NCBI RefSeq assembly: GCF_049319665.1
Contig: NZ_JBMOUD010000024.1
Location: forward strand, 1 to 35,649
DNA: 35,649 nucleotides
From: JBMOUD01 sp049319665
GTDB taxonomy: Bacteria > Pseudomonadota > Gammaproteobacteria > Enterobacterales > Enterobacteriaceae
Direction of reading: 5' to 3'
In this document: positions 17,792 to 25,617 of the stretch, piece by piece
Layout: each line of letters begins with the position of its first letter
How positions within the stretch are numbered: position 1 is the first letter of the stretch
The notes under the pieces: generated by a model
The model's database searches: none
Seen by the model: only the letters and a program-made list of their open reading frames with translations
Told to the model about the DNA's origin: nothing
Translations under genes and position numbers: made by a program

Positions 17792-17806
17792 TTCGTTTGT
17801 TTGGTT

Positions 17807-18628
17807 TTACCGTTCCTTTGGATAGTCTTCCGTATTAATCCAGGCGTGATCTTTTTCCCAAGTAAACCTCCATTTTCGTATTGGGCCTGCCATCACATTA
17901 AGATAGTAACTATCATAACCGGCCAAAGTAGCGACGGGGTGATAGCCGCGCGGCACTTTTACTACGTCTTTGTCGTAAACGGCCATGCATTGATCAAGAC
18001 TGCGATCATCAGTGTAAACGCGCTGCATGCAGAAACCTTGCGGTGGCGAAAGACGATGATAGTAAGACTCCTCAAGATAGGTCTCATGCTCGACACCTTC
18101 AGTATCGTGTTTATGGCTTGGGTAAGAACTGGTATTACCTTCAGCGGTATAAACTTCAACGACCAATAGGCTATCTGCTTCAGCGCTATCGGGCAGGATG
18201 TTATGCACTAACCTTTTATTACGACCTTTTCCTCGATGCTCAATGCCGATATCTTCTGGCACAATAAGACGGGCAGGGTAAGTCCCTTTGCCGGGGGCGC
18301 GACAAACGGCCAGTTCCACATCGGTTTGCGCCTGTATCTCAACGCTGTCATTGTCTGGCACATACAAGGCATAGGGCGGCGTTCGCTCAAATGGACTCAT
18401 GCGCTTACCGATATTGTGAAACTCTGTTTTTTGCGTTGCCATGCTGGCTATTCCAGCGACTAGAACTAAGCAAAGCTCTTCTTTATCACTGTTTAAATGC
18501 AGGCGCTGGCCTGGCCTTAACTGGTAAACATCAAAACCAACGTAACGCCAACCTGCATTTTCTGGGGTGATATGTTGAATACGCCCCTGAGTATCAGCAG
18601 GTTGATGTTTGGCAAGCAGTGAAGTCAT
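17807..18628 (-). CDS. iolB: 5-deoxy-glucuronate isomerase IolB
   Basis: Cytoplasmic cupin-fold isomerase of myo-inositol catabolism that converts 5-deoxy-D-glucuronate into 5-dehydro-2-deoxy-D-gluconate (DKG). The 273 residues show the IolB/KduI pattern: ENAGWRYVGFDVYQL near the start, then HKHDTEGVEHETYLEESYYHRL, whose His and Glu residues make the metal site, and a C-terminal YYLNVMAGPIRKW. I chose the ATG at 18628 because AGGAG lies 7 bases upstream. A longer frame would run 180 bases into iolA and adds residues with no resemblance to the family. It follows iolA by 38 bases on the same strand, so the two form an operon. Confidence 0.95.
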   Translation of the reverse strand: MTSLLAKHQPADTQGRIQHITPENAGWRYVGFDVYQLRPGQRLHLNSDKEELCLVLVAGIASMATQKTEFHNIGKRMSPFERTPPYALYVPDNDSVEIQAQTDVELAVCRAPGKGTYPARLIVPEDIGIEHRGKGRNKRLVHNILPDSAEADSLLVVEVYTAEGNTSSYPSHKHDTEGVEHETYLEESYYHRLSPPQGFCMQRVYTDDRSLDQCMAVYDKDVVKVPRGYHPVATLAGYDSYYLNVMAGPIRKWRFTWEKDHAWINTEDYPKER

Positions 18629-18666
18629 GGAATTCTCCTGTGCAGGGTTAACCACCAACGCTTCTA

Positions 18667-20172
18667 TTATCCCAACGTTGGCATGCTGTATTCGGACACC
18701 GTTTGTTGTCCTTCTGGCCAGCGCGCGGTCACGGTTTTCATCCGCGTGTAGAAGCGAACGCCATCTGTTCCGTGGACGTTCAGTGCACCGAACACTGAGC
18801 GTTTCCAACCGCCAAAACTATGGAATGCCATCGGCACTGGGACAGGTACATTCACCCCTACCATGCCTGCCTCAACCCGGCTGACAAAATCCCGTGCATA
18901 GCGACCGTTAGTAGTAAAAATGGCGCTGCCGTTGCCAAATTCGTGGCCATTAACTGTGTTAATAGCCGTTTCATAATCAGGCACGCGAACCACACCCAGT
19001 ACTGGGCCAAAGATTTCCTCGCGATAAATCAGCATATCGGTAGTAACGTTATCAAACAGCGTACCGCCGACATAAAAGCCCTCTGCGTGGCCTTCAACAT
19101 GATAATTTCGCCCATCGACCACCAGTTTTGCACCTTCTTTTACGCCTTGGTCGATATAGCCTTGTACTTTTTGCTGATGCGTACTGGAAACCAGTGGCCC
19201 CATTTCGTTTTCCTGAGCTGAATGCTTAGCCCCTGGACCAATACGCAATTCGTTGATTAGCGGCTTGAGTTTGGCAATCAGTTTATCTGCGGTGTCATCG
19301 CCAACCACCACCACCAGTGGTAATGCCATGCAGCGTTCTCCGGCTGATCCAAAAGCGCCGCCCATCACTGCGCTAACGGTGGCGTCCAGATCGGCGTCGG
19401 GCATAATAATGGCGTGGTTTTTAGCAGCGCCAAAAGCTTGTACTCGCTTGCCGTGGGCGCTGGCAGTGGTATAAACATGCTCGGCGACTCGCGAGGAACC
19501 AACAAAACTGACGGCTTGAATTCGTGGATCGGTCAGCAATGGATTGGCCTGGTCGTTATCGCAGTGAATAACGTTAAATACGCCATCAGGTAGCCCTGCT
19601 TCTTTCAATAATTCGGCCATGCGTACTGAAACAGAAGGGTCGAGAGCGGGTGGCTTTAATACAAAGGTATTACCGCAGGCCAGCGCAATGGGGAACATCC
19701 ACATAGGCACCATCGCCGGGAAATTAAATGGCGTAATACCAGCCACCACACCTAAAGGTTGCATGAGAGAAAAACTATCGACACCCGTCCCGACGTTGGC
19801 GGAGTATTCACCTTTGCTGAGATGCGGAATACCGCAGGCGAATTCAACGACTTCCAGACCACGAGTTAATTCACCGATAGCGTCGGAATAAACTTTGCCG
19901 TGCTCGCTAACAATAAGTGAGGCCAGTTCATCCTGGTGTTTTTCTAGCAAACTTTTAAAGGTAAACAGGATTCTGGCGCGGCGCAGAGGTGTCGTTGTTG
20001 ACCAACTGGCATAGGCTTTATGCGCAATTTCAATGGCATGACGGACTTCTTGTTCAGTACTTTGGGTGACTTCTCGTTCGATTTTACCGGTTGCTGGGTT
20101 ATAAACGGGGGCAGTATTACGGCTTTCACTTACCACGATCTGCCCATCAATAAAGTTGCCTACGATTTTCAT
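18667..20172 (-). CDS. iolA: methylmalonate-semialdehyde dehydrogenase (CoA-acylating) IolA/MmsA
   Basis: NAD-dependent, CoA-acylating aldehyde dehydrogenase that oxidises malonate semialdehyde to acetyl-CoA and CO2, the last step of inositol breakdown, or methylmalonate semialdehyde to propionyl-CoA. The 501 residues have catalytic Cys281 in GERCMALP and Asn150 in TPFNFPAMVP. The general-base Glu of ordinary aldehyde dehydrogenases is replaced by the GAAKNH segment (248-253), as is characteristic for this CoA-acylating group. GAGGGTGAAAG precedes the ATG. It is the first gene of an iolA-iolB operon, with a palindromic candidate operator about 50 bases upstream. Confidence 0.96.
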   Translation of the reverse strand: MKIVGNFIDGQIVVSESRNTAPVYNPATGKIEREVTQSTEQEVRHAIEIAHKAYASWSTTTPLRRARILFTFKSLLEKHQDELASLIVSEHGKVYSDAIGELTRGLEVVEFACGIPHLSKGEYSANVGTGVDSFSLMQPLGVVAGITPFNFPAMVPMWMFPIALACGNTFVLKPPALDPSVSVRMAELLKEAGLPDGVFNVIHCDNDQANPLLTDPRIQAVSFVGSSRVAEHVYTTASAHGKRVQAFGAAKNHAIIMPDADLDATVSAVMGGAFGSAGERCMALPLVVVVGDDTADKLIAKLKPLINELRIGPGAKHSAQENEMGPLVSSTHQQKVQGYIDQGVKEGAKLVVDGRNYHVEGHAEGFYVGGTLFDNVTTDMLIYREEIFGPVLGVVRVPDYETAINTVNGHEFGNGSAIFTTNGRYARDFVSRVEAGMVGVNVPVPVPMAFHSFGGWKRSVFGALNVHGTDGVRFYTRMKTVTARWPEGQQTVSEYSMPTLG

Positions 20173-20220
20173 CTTTCACCCTCGTCGATTTATTAAACAG
20201 CGTTCTTCACTGTATCTTTT

Positions 20221-20238
20221 TTGAAATAAATATTTCAA
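20221..20238. promoter_or_regulatory. palindromic candidate IolR operator upstream of iolA
   Basis: TTGAAATA-AA-TATTTCAA is a perfect 8-2-8 inverted repeat 48 bases before the iolA start. The TGAAA half-site recurs in the iolC/iolD control region. Assignment to IolR is inference from place and symmetry. Confidence 0.5.
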
Positions 20239-20616
20239 ATATTATTTTTTGAATTTTATTTTTATGTGAGGCGGTGCAAGTTTCTATCATGGTAACCGCA
20301 ATAGAGCTTAGCATGGGAAGAAGGATGCGGTGCAGCCATTAGGACAGATCTGGAACATTCATTCCAAACTTAAATAAATATTCTGGGCTGAATAGCGCTC
20401 TTTTTTTCAGTCTGTGGAGTAATAAAAATAATTTTTTTATTTCATTATTTTTATCTTTGTTATTTGTATTTCATTGGAATGATCGGAAATAGCGAGTTAT
20501 GGCGACTGTGGATGCGGAGTAAAGTTAGCACTATACTGGCCTTCACTTGGAGCCTATCCCATTAGGGCTTTTAATGTAGGTTGTTACTCGCCTCCCCATA
20601 TTTACAGGTTTGAACC
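20239..20616. other. divergent gap between iolA and the lspA-like gene
   Basis: About 380 bases without a gene. It contains TGGAA-CATTCA-TTCCA (20351-20366), which fits the GGAA-N6-TTCC pattern that I recall for rhizobial IolR, and TCATT-GG-AATGA near 20472. Both could be additional operators. No strong sigma-70 consensus pair stands out. Confidence 0.4.
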
Positions 20617-21117
20617 ATGAATGTAGCAAGCAGATTGAAACTGATTATTATCGTATTGGTTGGAACCTTGGTTGCCGATCAACTGACCAAAATGATTGCC
20701 AAAGCGACGTTAACCTTATATCAGGCGAATAACTATCTGGGGGGACTTTTCAGATTGCAGCTCACTCACAACGACGGGGCATTTTTGAGCCTGGGTTCGA
20801 CGTTGCCTGATGACTTGCGTCACAAGCTGTTATTGATTGGCGTCGGAACTTTCTTGTTATTGTTACTGCTATATAACGTATTCAACAAAACGGCCAATGG
20901 CCAGGTTATTGTCGCGTTGGCACTGGTGTTCTCTGGCGGATTTAGCAATCTGTTGGACCGTGCTGTGTATGGCGGCTACGTTGTAGATTTTCTGAATCTA
21001 GGCTTCGGGGATGTTCGTACCGGTGTCTTTAATGTTGCAGATATCGCGATACTAGGCGGAGCCATTATGCTGTTGATGGTAGGATTCAATAGCAAACCCA
21101 AGTTGGCGAAAAGCTAA
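20617..21117 (+). CDS. LspA-type signal peptidase II paralogue
   Basis: 166-residue four-helix membrane protein of the lipoprotein signal peptidase (aspartyl protease, family A8) type. Family motifs are all recognisable: VADQLTK at 19-25, LTHNDGAFLSL at 49-59 (usually NxGAAFS), GGFSNLLDR at 107-115, VVDFL with catalytic Asp124, and FNVADIAI with catalytic Asp142. The catalytic pair and the Asn residues are kept, so it should be active. The housekeeping lspA lies with ileS and ispH in enterobacteria; this copy sits alone between divergent iolA and convergent iolC, with neither a lipoprotein substrate gene nor ileS nearby. A duplicate with a private substrate is one explanation. Confidence 0.88.
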   Translation: MNVASRLKLIIIVLVGTLVADQLTKMIAKATLTLYQANNYLGGLFRLQLTHNDGAFLSLGSTLPDDLRHKLLLIGVGTFLLLLLLYNVFNKTANGQVIVALALVFSGGFSNLLDRAVYGGYVVDFLNLGFGDVRTGVFNVADIAILGGAIMLLMVGFNSKPKLAKS

Positions 21118-21123
21118 CTGCTT

Positions 21124-21157
21124 CAACCTCACTTTATCAGGCGATAAGGTGAGGTTG
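21124..21157. terminator. hairpin between the lspA-like gene and iolC
   Basis: A 15-bp stem (21124-21138 with 21143-21157, one G-T pair) with an AGGC loop, just after the lspA-like stop codon and just before the convergent iolC stop. There is no good T run on either side, so its strength as a terminator is uncertain. Confidence 0.55.
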
Positions 21158-21179
21158 ATTCTCACTATGGCAACAGGCC

Positions 21180-23102
21180 TTAATCTTTATTTGGTCGATA
21201 AATACGCCAGAAATCAATCAAACTCAAATAGCGTTGTTTCACCAGTGTAATGAGCTGTGGATCGCTAATTTCGCCCTGTAGCCATTGGCGGGCTGGCTCG
21301 CCAAAGATAGTTCTGCCTACCGCGAATCCTTTCACCCAATGGCAATCTGCAGCGGCGGCAAACCCTTGTTTCAATGACTCTTCCGGCGCATCCAGGCCCA
21401 GTATTAATATGCCACGGCAATAAGGGTCGTTTTGCTCAATAATCTGGCTAATGGCTTGCCACTTATCGGCTAACAACGGCGGTAACTTCCACCAATCTGG
21501 CTGAATACCTAACTGATAAAAGTGCGTCAGCATACTGATATAATGTTGCTCGTTTTTGTCTGGATTCTCGTGCGGTAAAATTACTTCCAGCAGCAATTCA
21601 TGCCCACTCTTGCAGCACCCGTGATAAACCTCTTTTAACAAGGCATCCTGTTGGTCTCGCAGCGTTTTTGGATCATCTGGATGATAAAACACTAAACATT
21701 TCACCACATGCTCTAGTGGCCAGTCGATCAACTGTGAGCCAATATTACCGTGCTCTAACTGCAGTGGGCGGGAGCCTGGAAGCTCAACGGGGCGCCCAAT
21801 CCACCAGCCTTCTCCACTTATCGCATTCAGAGCCGATTGCGCATAGGTGGTATCAGCCAGAATGCCACTGCGTTGGTGAAGTCCGGCAAATTCTGCGGCT
21901 TCTCGAGCAGCTTGCAGCAGCAACATTTTGAGCGCAGGAATTTTATCTTCGGTTACGCCTGCCTGATGCGCCATATCTGCTAACTGCTTACGATGGTCAA
22001 AGGCAAAGACGCAAAGCTCGGGCCAGGTTTGCCTACGGGTAGTGACCCGATGTAGATGATTCAGACGAGGGTCTTTATCTGGGCGTTTAACCTGCTGTTC
22101 ACGTAATAGGTAATCATCCAACTCTATTTTGGTCGGCATGGCCGGAGCGCAGCCGTGCCGCGATACGACGAGTGCGCCACAAGCATTGGCGTATCTACTG
22201 GCATTTTCCCAGCCTTCATCATTTAAATAACCGCGTAATAAACCGGACATAAAGGCATCTCCGGCCCCCAGCACGTTCAGAACATCCACTTTAACGCCTC
22301 GATATAAGCGTGTTTGTTCCCAAGAGTCAGGGATAGCGCCTTCAAATACTGAGCAGCCCAGAGCTCCGCGTTTACAGACTAAGGTTGCCTTGGTGTGCTG
22401 GCGTACCGTTTTCAATGCCGCCAAGGTATCGACGCTGCCACCGGCAATATGGAACTCTTCTTCTGTGCCAACAACTAAGTCAAAGTGGGATAAGACTTCA
22501 AGTAACTGGTGTGTTACGCGTTCAGAAGAGACAAAGCGTGTTTCACCATCTCCAAGCGAAGTTAGCCCCCACAATACAGGGCGGTAATCAATATCCAAAA
22601 TACGGCGTAGTTGATGTTTAGCGGCATAATCTAGCGCTTTGAGGACAGCGGCTCGAGTGTTTGGATGTGAGAGGTGTGTACCGGTTATCGCCAGCGCTCG
22701 AGAAGAGGCAATATAGCTCTCATCGATATCTTCTACACAAAGGGCCATGTCAGCACAGTTGTCGCGGTAGAAGATCAGCGGGAAGGTGTCTTGATCTTTA
22801 ATTCCCAAAATGACCAGTGCGGTAAGTCGCTGTGTATCGGTGAGTAAAAATTTCGTATCGACTTTGGCGCGTTGTAATTCCTCTCGCAAAAAACGTCCCA
22901 TATGCTCGTCGCCAACACGCGCTAACATGCCGGAGCGTAAACCTTGCAGTGCTGTGCCATAGGCCACATTCCCAGATGAACCCCCGAGATATTTGGCAAA
23001 GGTCGCGGTATCTTCTAAGCGAGAGCCAATTTGCTGGCCATAGAGGTCAACGGCAATGCGCCCTATGCAGATGACATCCAGATTTTTTTCCACTGTCGAC
23101 AT
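21180..23102 (-). CDS. iolC: IolC fused to DUF2090: 5-dehydro-2-deoxygluconokinase / DKGP aldolase
   Basis: Two-domain enzyme of 640 residues. The N-terminal PfkB-type sugar kinase (about 8-330) shows the GGSSGNVAYG substrate loop at 40-49 and the anion-hole motif NVLGAGDAFMSG with catalytic Asp282; it phosphorylates DKG. The C-terminal DUF2090 domain (about 345-640), starting at LCVFAFDHRKQL, resembles a class II-type aldolase barrel and is the expected DKGP aldolase that releases dihydroxyacetone phosphate and malonate semialdehyde, so a separate iolJ is not needed. This fusion is usual in Gram-negative inositol clusters. GAGG precedes the ATG. It is divergent from iolD, sharing a 368-base control region. 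Confidence 0.95.
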   Translation of the reverse strand: MSTVEKNLDVICIGRIAVDLYGQQIGSRLEDTATFAKYLGGSSGNVAYGTALQGLRSGMLARVGDEHMGRFLREELQRAKVDTKFLLTDTQRLTALVILGIKDQDTFPLIFYRDNCADMALCVEDIDESYIASSRALAITGTHLSHPNTRAAVLKALDYAAKHQLRRILDIDYRPVLWGLTSLGDGETRFVSSERVTHQLLEVLSHFDLVVGTEEEFHIAGGSVDTLAALKTVRQHTKATLVCKRGALGCSVFEGAIPDSWEQTRLYRGVKVDVLNVLGAGDAFMSGLLRGYLNDEGWENASRYANACGALVVSRHGCAPAMPTKIELDDYLLREQQVKRPDKDPRLNHLHRVTTRRQTWPELCVFAFDHRKQLADMAHQAGVTEDKIPALKMLLLQAAREAAEFAGLHQRSGILADTTYAQSALNAISGEGWWIGRPVELPGSRPLQLEHGNIGSQLIDWPLEHVVKCLVFYHPDDPKTLRDQQDALLKEVYHGCCKSGHELLLEVILPHENPDKNEQHYISMLTHFYQLGIQPDWWKLPPLLADKWQAISQIIEQNDPYCRGILILGLDAPEESLKQGFAAAADCHWVKGFAVGRTIFGEPARQWLQGEISDPQLITLVKQRYLSLIDFWRIYRPNKD

Positions 23103-23470
23103 ATTATTGCCTCTATAGAGAAAGGAAACAGACCTTATTGCATTATGAGGAGTGAAAATTTCATTTTCAAATTAAATGAAAATTAAATCCCGATAACTTT
23201 AAGGTGGAGGTTGAAAATAATTTAATCTAATTCATTGTTTTTATTTTGATTGTGTTTTTATTTTTGGCTATTTCATGTTTGGTTTTTTTGTTTCATTTTC
23301 ATGATGCGCATCTCAAATTGGAAAATAGGTTCGATTCGGTCATTTTTCCTTCCTGCAATCCACCCTATAATCTTGCCAAGTTTCAACGCGAGCTAATGAT
23401 GCAGCTTCTCCATCAATCCCCAAAAGATGGACTTAAGTATGCGCAACGACGGCAATCGTAAGGGATCATC
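23103..23470. promoter_or_regulatory. divergent iolC/iolD control region with alternating TGAAAAT half-sites
   Basis: Three half-sites alternate in 31 bases: TGAAAAT (23153-23159), ATTTTCA (23163-23169) and TGAAAAT (23177-23183). They make two overlapping inverted repeats about 50 bases before iolC. Further TTTCATTTTCATGA-like sequence lies near 23289-23303 on the iolD side. They resemble the palindrome before iolA, so a shared IolR regulon is the simplest reading. No gene is present in the gap. Confidence 0.5.
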
Positions 23471-25411
23471 ATGAAAAAAATTAGATTAACGATGGCGCAG
23501 GCGCTGGTGCGTTTTCTTGACCAGCAGTATGTCAATGTCGATGGTGCTGAGATCAAATTTGTCACCGGAGTTTTTGCCATTTTTGGCCACGGCAATGTGC
23601 TAGGTCTTGGGCAAGCGTTGGAACAGGACAGCGGTAAATTGGTGGTGCATCAGGGGCGAAATGAACAAGGGATGGCGCATGCCGCTACGGGCTATGCCAA
23701 GCAAAAATTGCGTCGTCAAATCTATGCTTGTACCGCATCGGTGGGACCGGGAGCGGCTAATATGTTAACCGCAGCGGCCACGGCAACAGCAAACCGTATT
23801 CCTTTATTACTGCTGCCTGGCGATGTATTTGCATCACGTCAGCCGGATCCGGTATTACAGCAAATTGAACAGAGCCATGATCTGAGTATTAGCACCAATG
23901 ATGCTTTTCGCGCGGTGAGTAAATATTGGGATCGTATCGTGCGGCCAGAACAACTGATGACCGCCTGTATTAGTGCGATGCGAGTATTGACTGATCCTGC
24001 AGAAACCGGAGCAGTGACGCTTTGTCTGCCGCAGGATGTACAGGGAGAAGCCTATGACTACCCTGATTATTTCTTCCAAAAGCGGGTGCATTATATTGAA
24101 CGCTATCCGGTAACCGCGGGGGCGCTGGAACAGGCGATCGCATTACTTAAGGGGAAAACCAAACCGCTGATTATCTGTGGCGGCGGCTTGAAATATTCCG
24201 ACGCGGGTCGCGCATTACAAGAGATTGCGGAAAAACATGGAATTCCTTTTGCCGAAACTCAGGCTGGTAAAGGTACCTTAACCTCTGAACACCCGATGAA
24301 TCTTGGTGGTATAGGGGAAACCGGCTCGCTGGCAGCTAACCAATTAGCGAAAGACGCAGATATCATTATTGGCGTCGGAACCCGCTATACCGATTTCACT
24401 AGCTCTTCAAAATGGTTGTTCCAGCATCCGAATGTGTCATTCCTGAATATCAACGTTAATCGTTTTGATGCCTATAAACTTGATGCTGTCCAACTAGTAG
24501 CCGATGCGCGATTAGGTTTAGAAGCCTTGGGGAGTGAGCTGACGAAAATGCAGTTCCGCCATGGCTGGGAAGATCGGGTGAGCAAGGTAAGAGAACAGCT
24601 GCTGGCTGAAACACAGCGAGTCTACCAAGTGGAATACAGCGGTGAGGATTTTCTCCCAGAAGTGCAGGACTCCTTAGATACTAAACAGGTTTATGCCGAA
24701 TTTGAAAAACTAACCGCATCAGTATTAACGCAAAGCCGAGTATTGGGCGTGCTAAATAACACTATTGCTGATGACGCCATTATCGTTGCCGCCGCGGGGA
24801 GTTTACCTGGCGACTTACAGCGAGTATGGCGAACCTCATCCTGTAACAGTTATCACGTTGAATATGGCTATTCCTGCATGGGTTATGAAGTCAATGCCGC
24901 CCTTGGCGTCAAACTGGCTGAACCTCAGCGCGAGGTCTATGCGCTGGTTGGCGATGGTGCATTTATGATGCTGCATTCAGAGTTGGTAACTTCTATTCAA
25001 GAGAGGCGAAAAATCAATATCGTGTTATTCGACAATATGTCTAATGGCTGCATTAATAACTTGCAGATGGGCAATGGGATGGGCAGCTTTAACACCGAGT
25101 TTCGTTTCCGTACTAACACGACTAACAATCTCGATGGTGATTTGGTGCCGGTCAACTTTGCGCGTATTGCCGAAGGCTACGGCTGTAAAACGTATCAGGT
25201 ATCGACGATAGAGCAATTACATCAGGCGCTGAGTGATGCGAAGTCACAAACGATATCAACACTAATTGATACCAAAGTATTACCTAAGACTATGATTCAT
25301 GGTTATTTTAGCTGGTGGCGAGTCGGTGGTGCGATGGTATCGGAAAGTGAGTCTATCAATAACGTTGCCGAGAAATTACGAGAGAACATTAGCTTGGCTC
25401 GCGATTATTAA
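23471..25411 (+). CDS. iolD: 3D-(3,5/4)-trihydroxycyclohexane-1,2-dione acylhydrolase IolD
   Basis: Thiamine-diphosphate enzyme that opens the inositol-derived ring to give 5-deoxy-D-glucuronate. The 646 residues show the catalytic Glu65 in the NEQGMAHAATGYAKQ segment of the pyrimidine domain, a central domain (ADIIIGVGTRYTDF), and the pyrophosphate domain with the GDG motif in LVGDGAFMMLHSELVTS and the closing NMSNGCINN. AAGGGA lies 6 bases before the ATG. It reads away from iolC and ends in a hairpin before phoA. The substrate would come from IolE, which is not in this window. Confidence 0.96.
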   Translation: MKKIRLTMAQALVRFLDQQYVNVDGAEIKFVTGVFAIFGHGNVLGLGQALEQDSGKLVVHQGRNEQGMAHAATGYAKQKLRRQIYACTASVGPGAANMLTAAATATANRIPLLLLPGDVFASRQPDPVLQQIEQSHDLSISTNDAFRAVSKYWDRIVRPEQLMTACISAMRVLTDPAETGAVTLCLPQDVQGEAYDYPDYFFQKRVHYIERYPVTAGALEQAIALLKGKTKPLIICGGGLKYSDAGRALQEIAEKHGIPFAETQAGKGTLTSEHPMNLGGIGETGSLAANQLAKDADIIIGVGTRYTDFTSSSKWLFQHPNVSFLNINVNRFDAYKLDAVQLVADARLGLEALGSELTKMQFRHGWEDRVSKVREQLLAETQRVYQVEYSGEDFLPEVQDSLDTKQVYAEFEKLTASVLTQSRVLGVLNNTIADDAIIVAAAGSLPGDLQRVWRTSSCNSYHVEYGYSCMGYEVNAALGVKLAEPQREVYALVGDGAFMMLHSELVTSIQERRKINIVLFDNMSNGCINNLQMGNGMGSFNTEFRFRTNTTNNLDGDLVPVNFARIAEGYGCKTYQVSTIEQLHQALSDAKSQTISTLIDTKVLPKTMIHGYFSWWRVGGAMVSESESINNVAEKLRENISLARDY

Positions 25412-25473
25412 GGCTCTATCCTGTGTTTTTCAACCAGCTATCTATGGGCGAAAAATAAAGCGTATTTCATCAA

Positions 25474-25511
25474 AAGTGGCGAATTTGATCTCGCCACTTC
25501 AGCCGTTTTTA
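25474..25511 (+). terminator. iolD terminator
   Basis: AAGTGGCGA (25474-25482) pairs with TCGCCACTT (25491-25499), followed after a few bases by a T5 stretch. Confidence 0.65.
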
Positions 25512-25517
25512 TTTACC

Positions 25518-25551
25518 CCGTCATAAAACCGTCATGCTTCTGACTTAAGCT
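25518..25551 (+). promoter_or_regulatory. Pho box and promoter of phoA
   Basis: The direct repeat CCGTCAT-AAAA-CCGTCAT (25518-25535) has the 11-base period of PhoB sites and resembles the E. coli phoA box. Ten bases later TAAGCT (25546-25551) occupies the place of the E. coli -10 box; there is no separate -35, as expected for a PhoB-activated promoter. Confidence 0.9.
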
Positions 25552-25617
25552 ACGATGTAACAAATTAAGACAATATGTATCTTTTGTTTTCTTATATTTC
25601 ATTACACGGAGTTTTTT

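Noticed and set aside
18629..18808. N-terminal extension of IolB by 60 residues
   Set aside because: It would lie inside iolA in another frame, has no family similarity, and a good ribosome binding site precedes the inner ATG at 18628.
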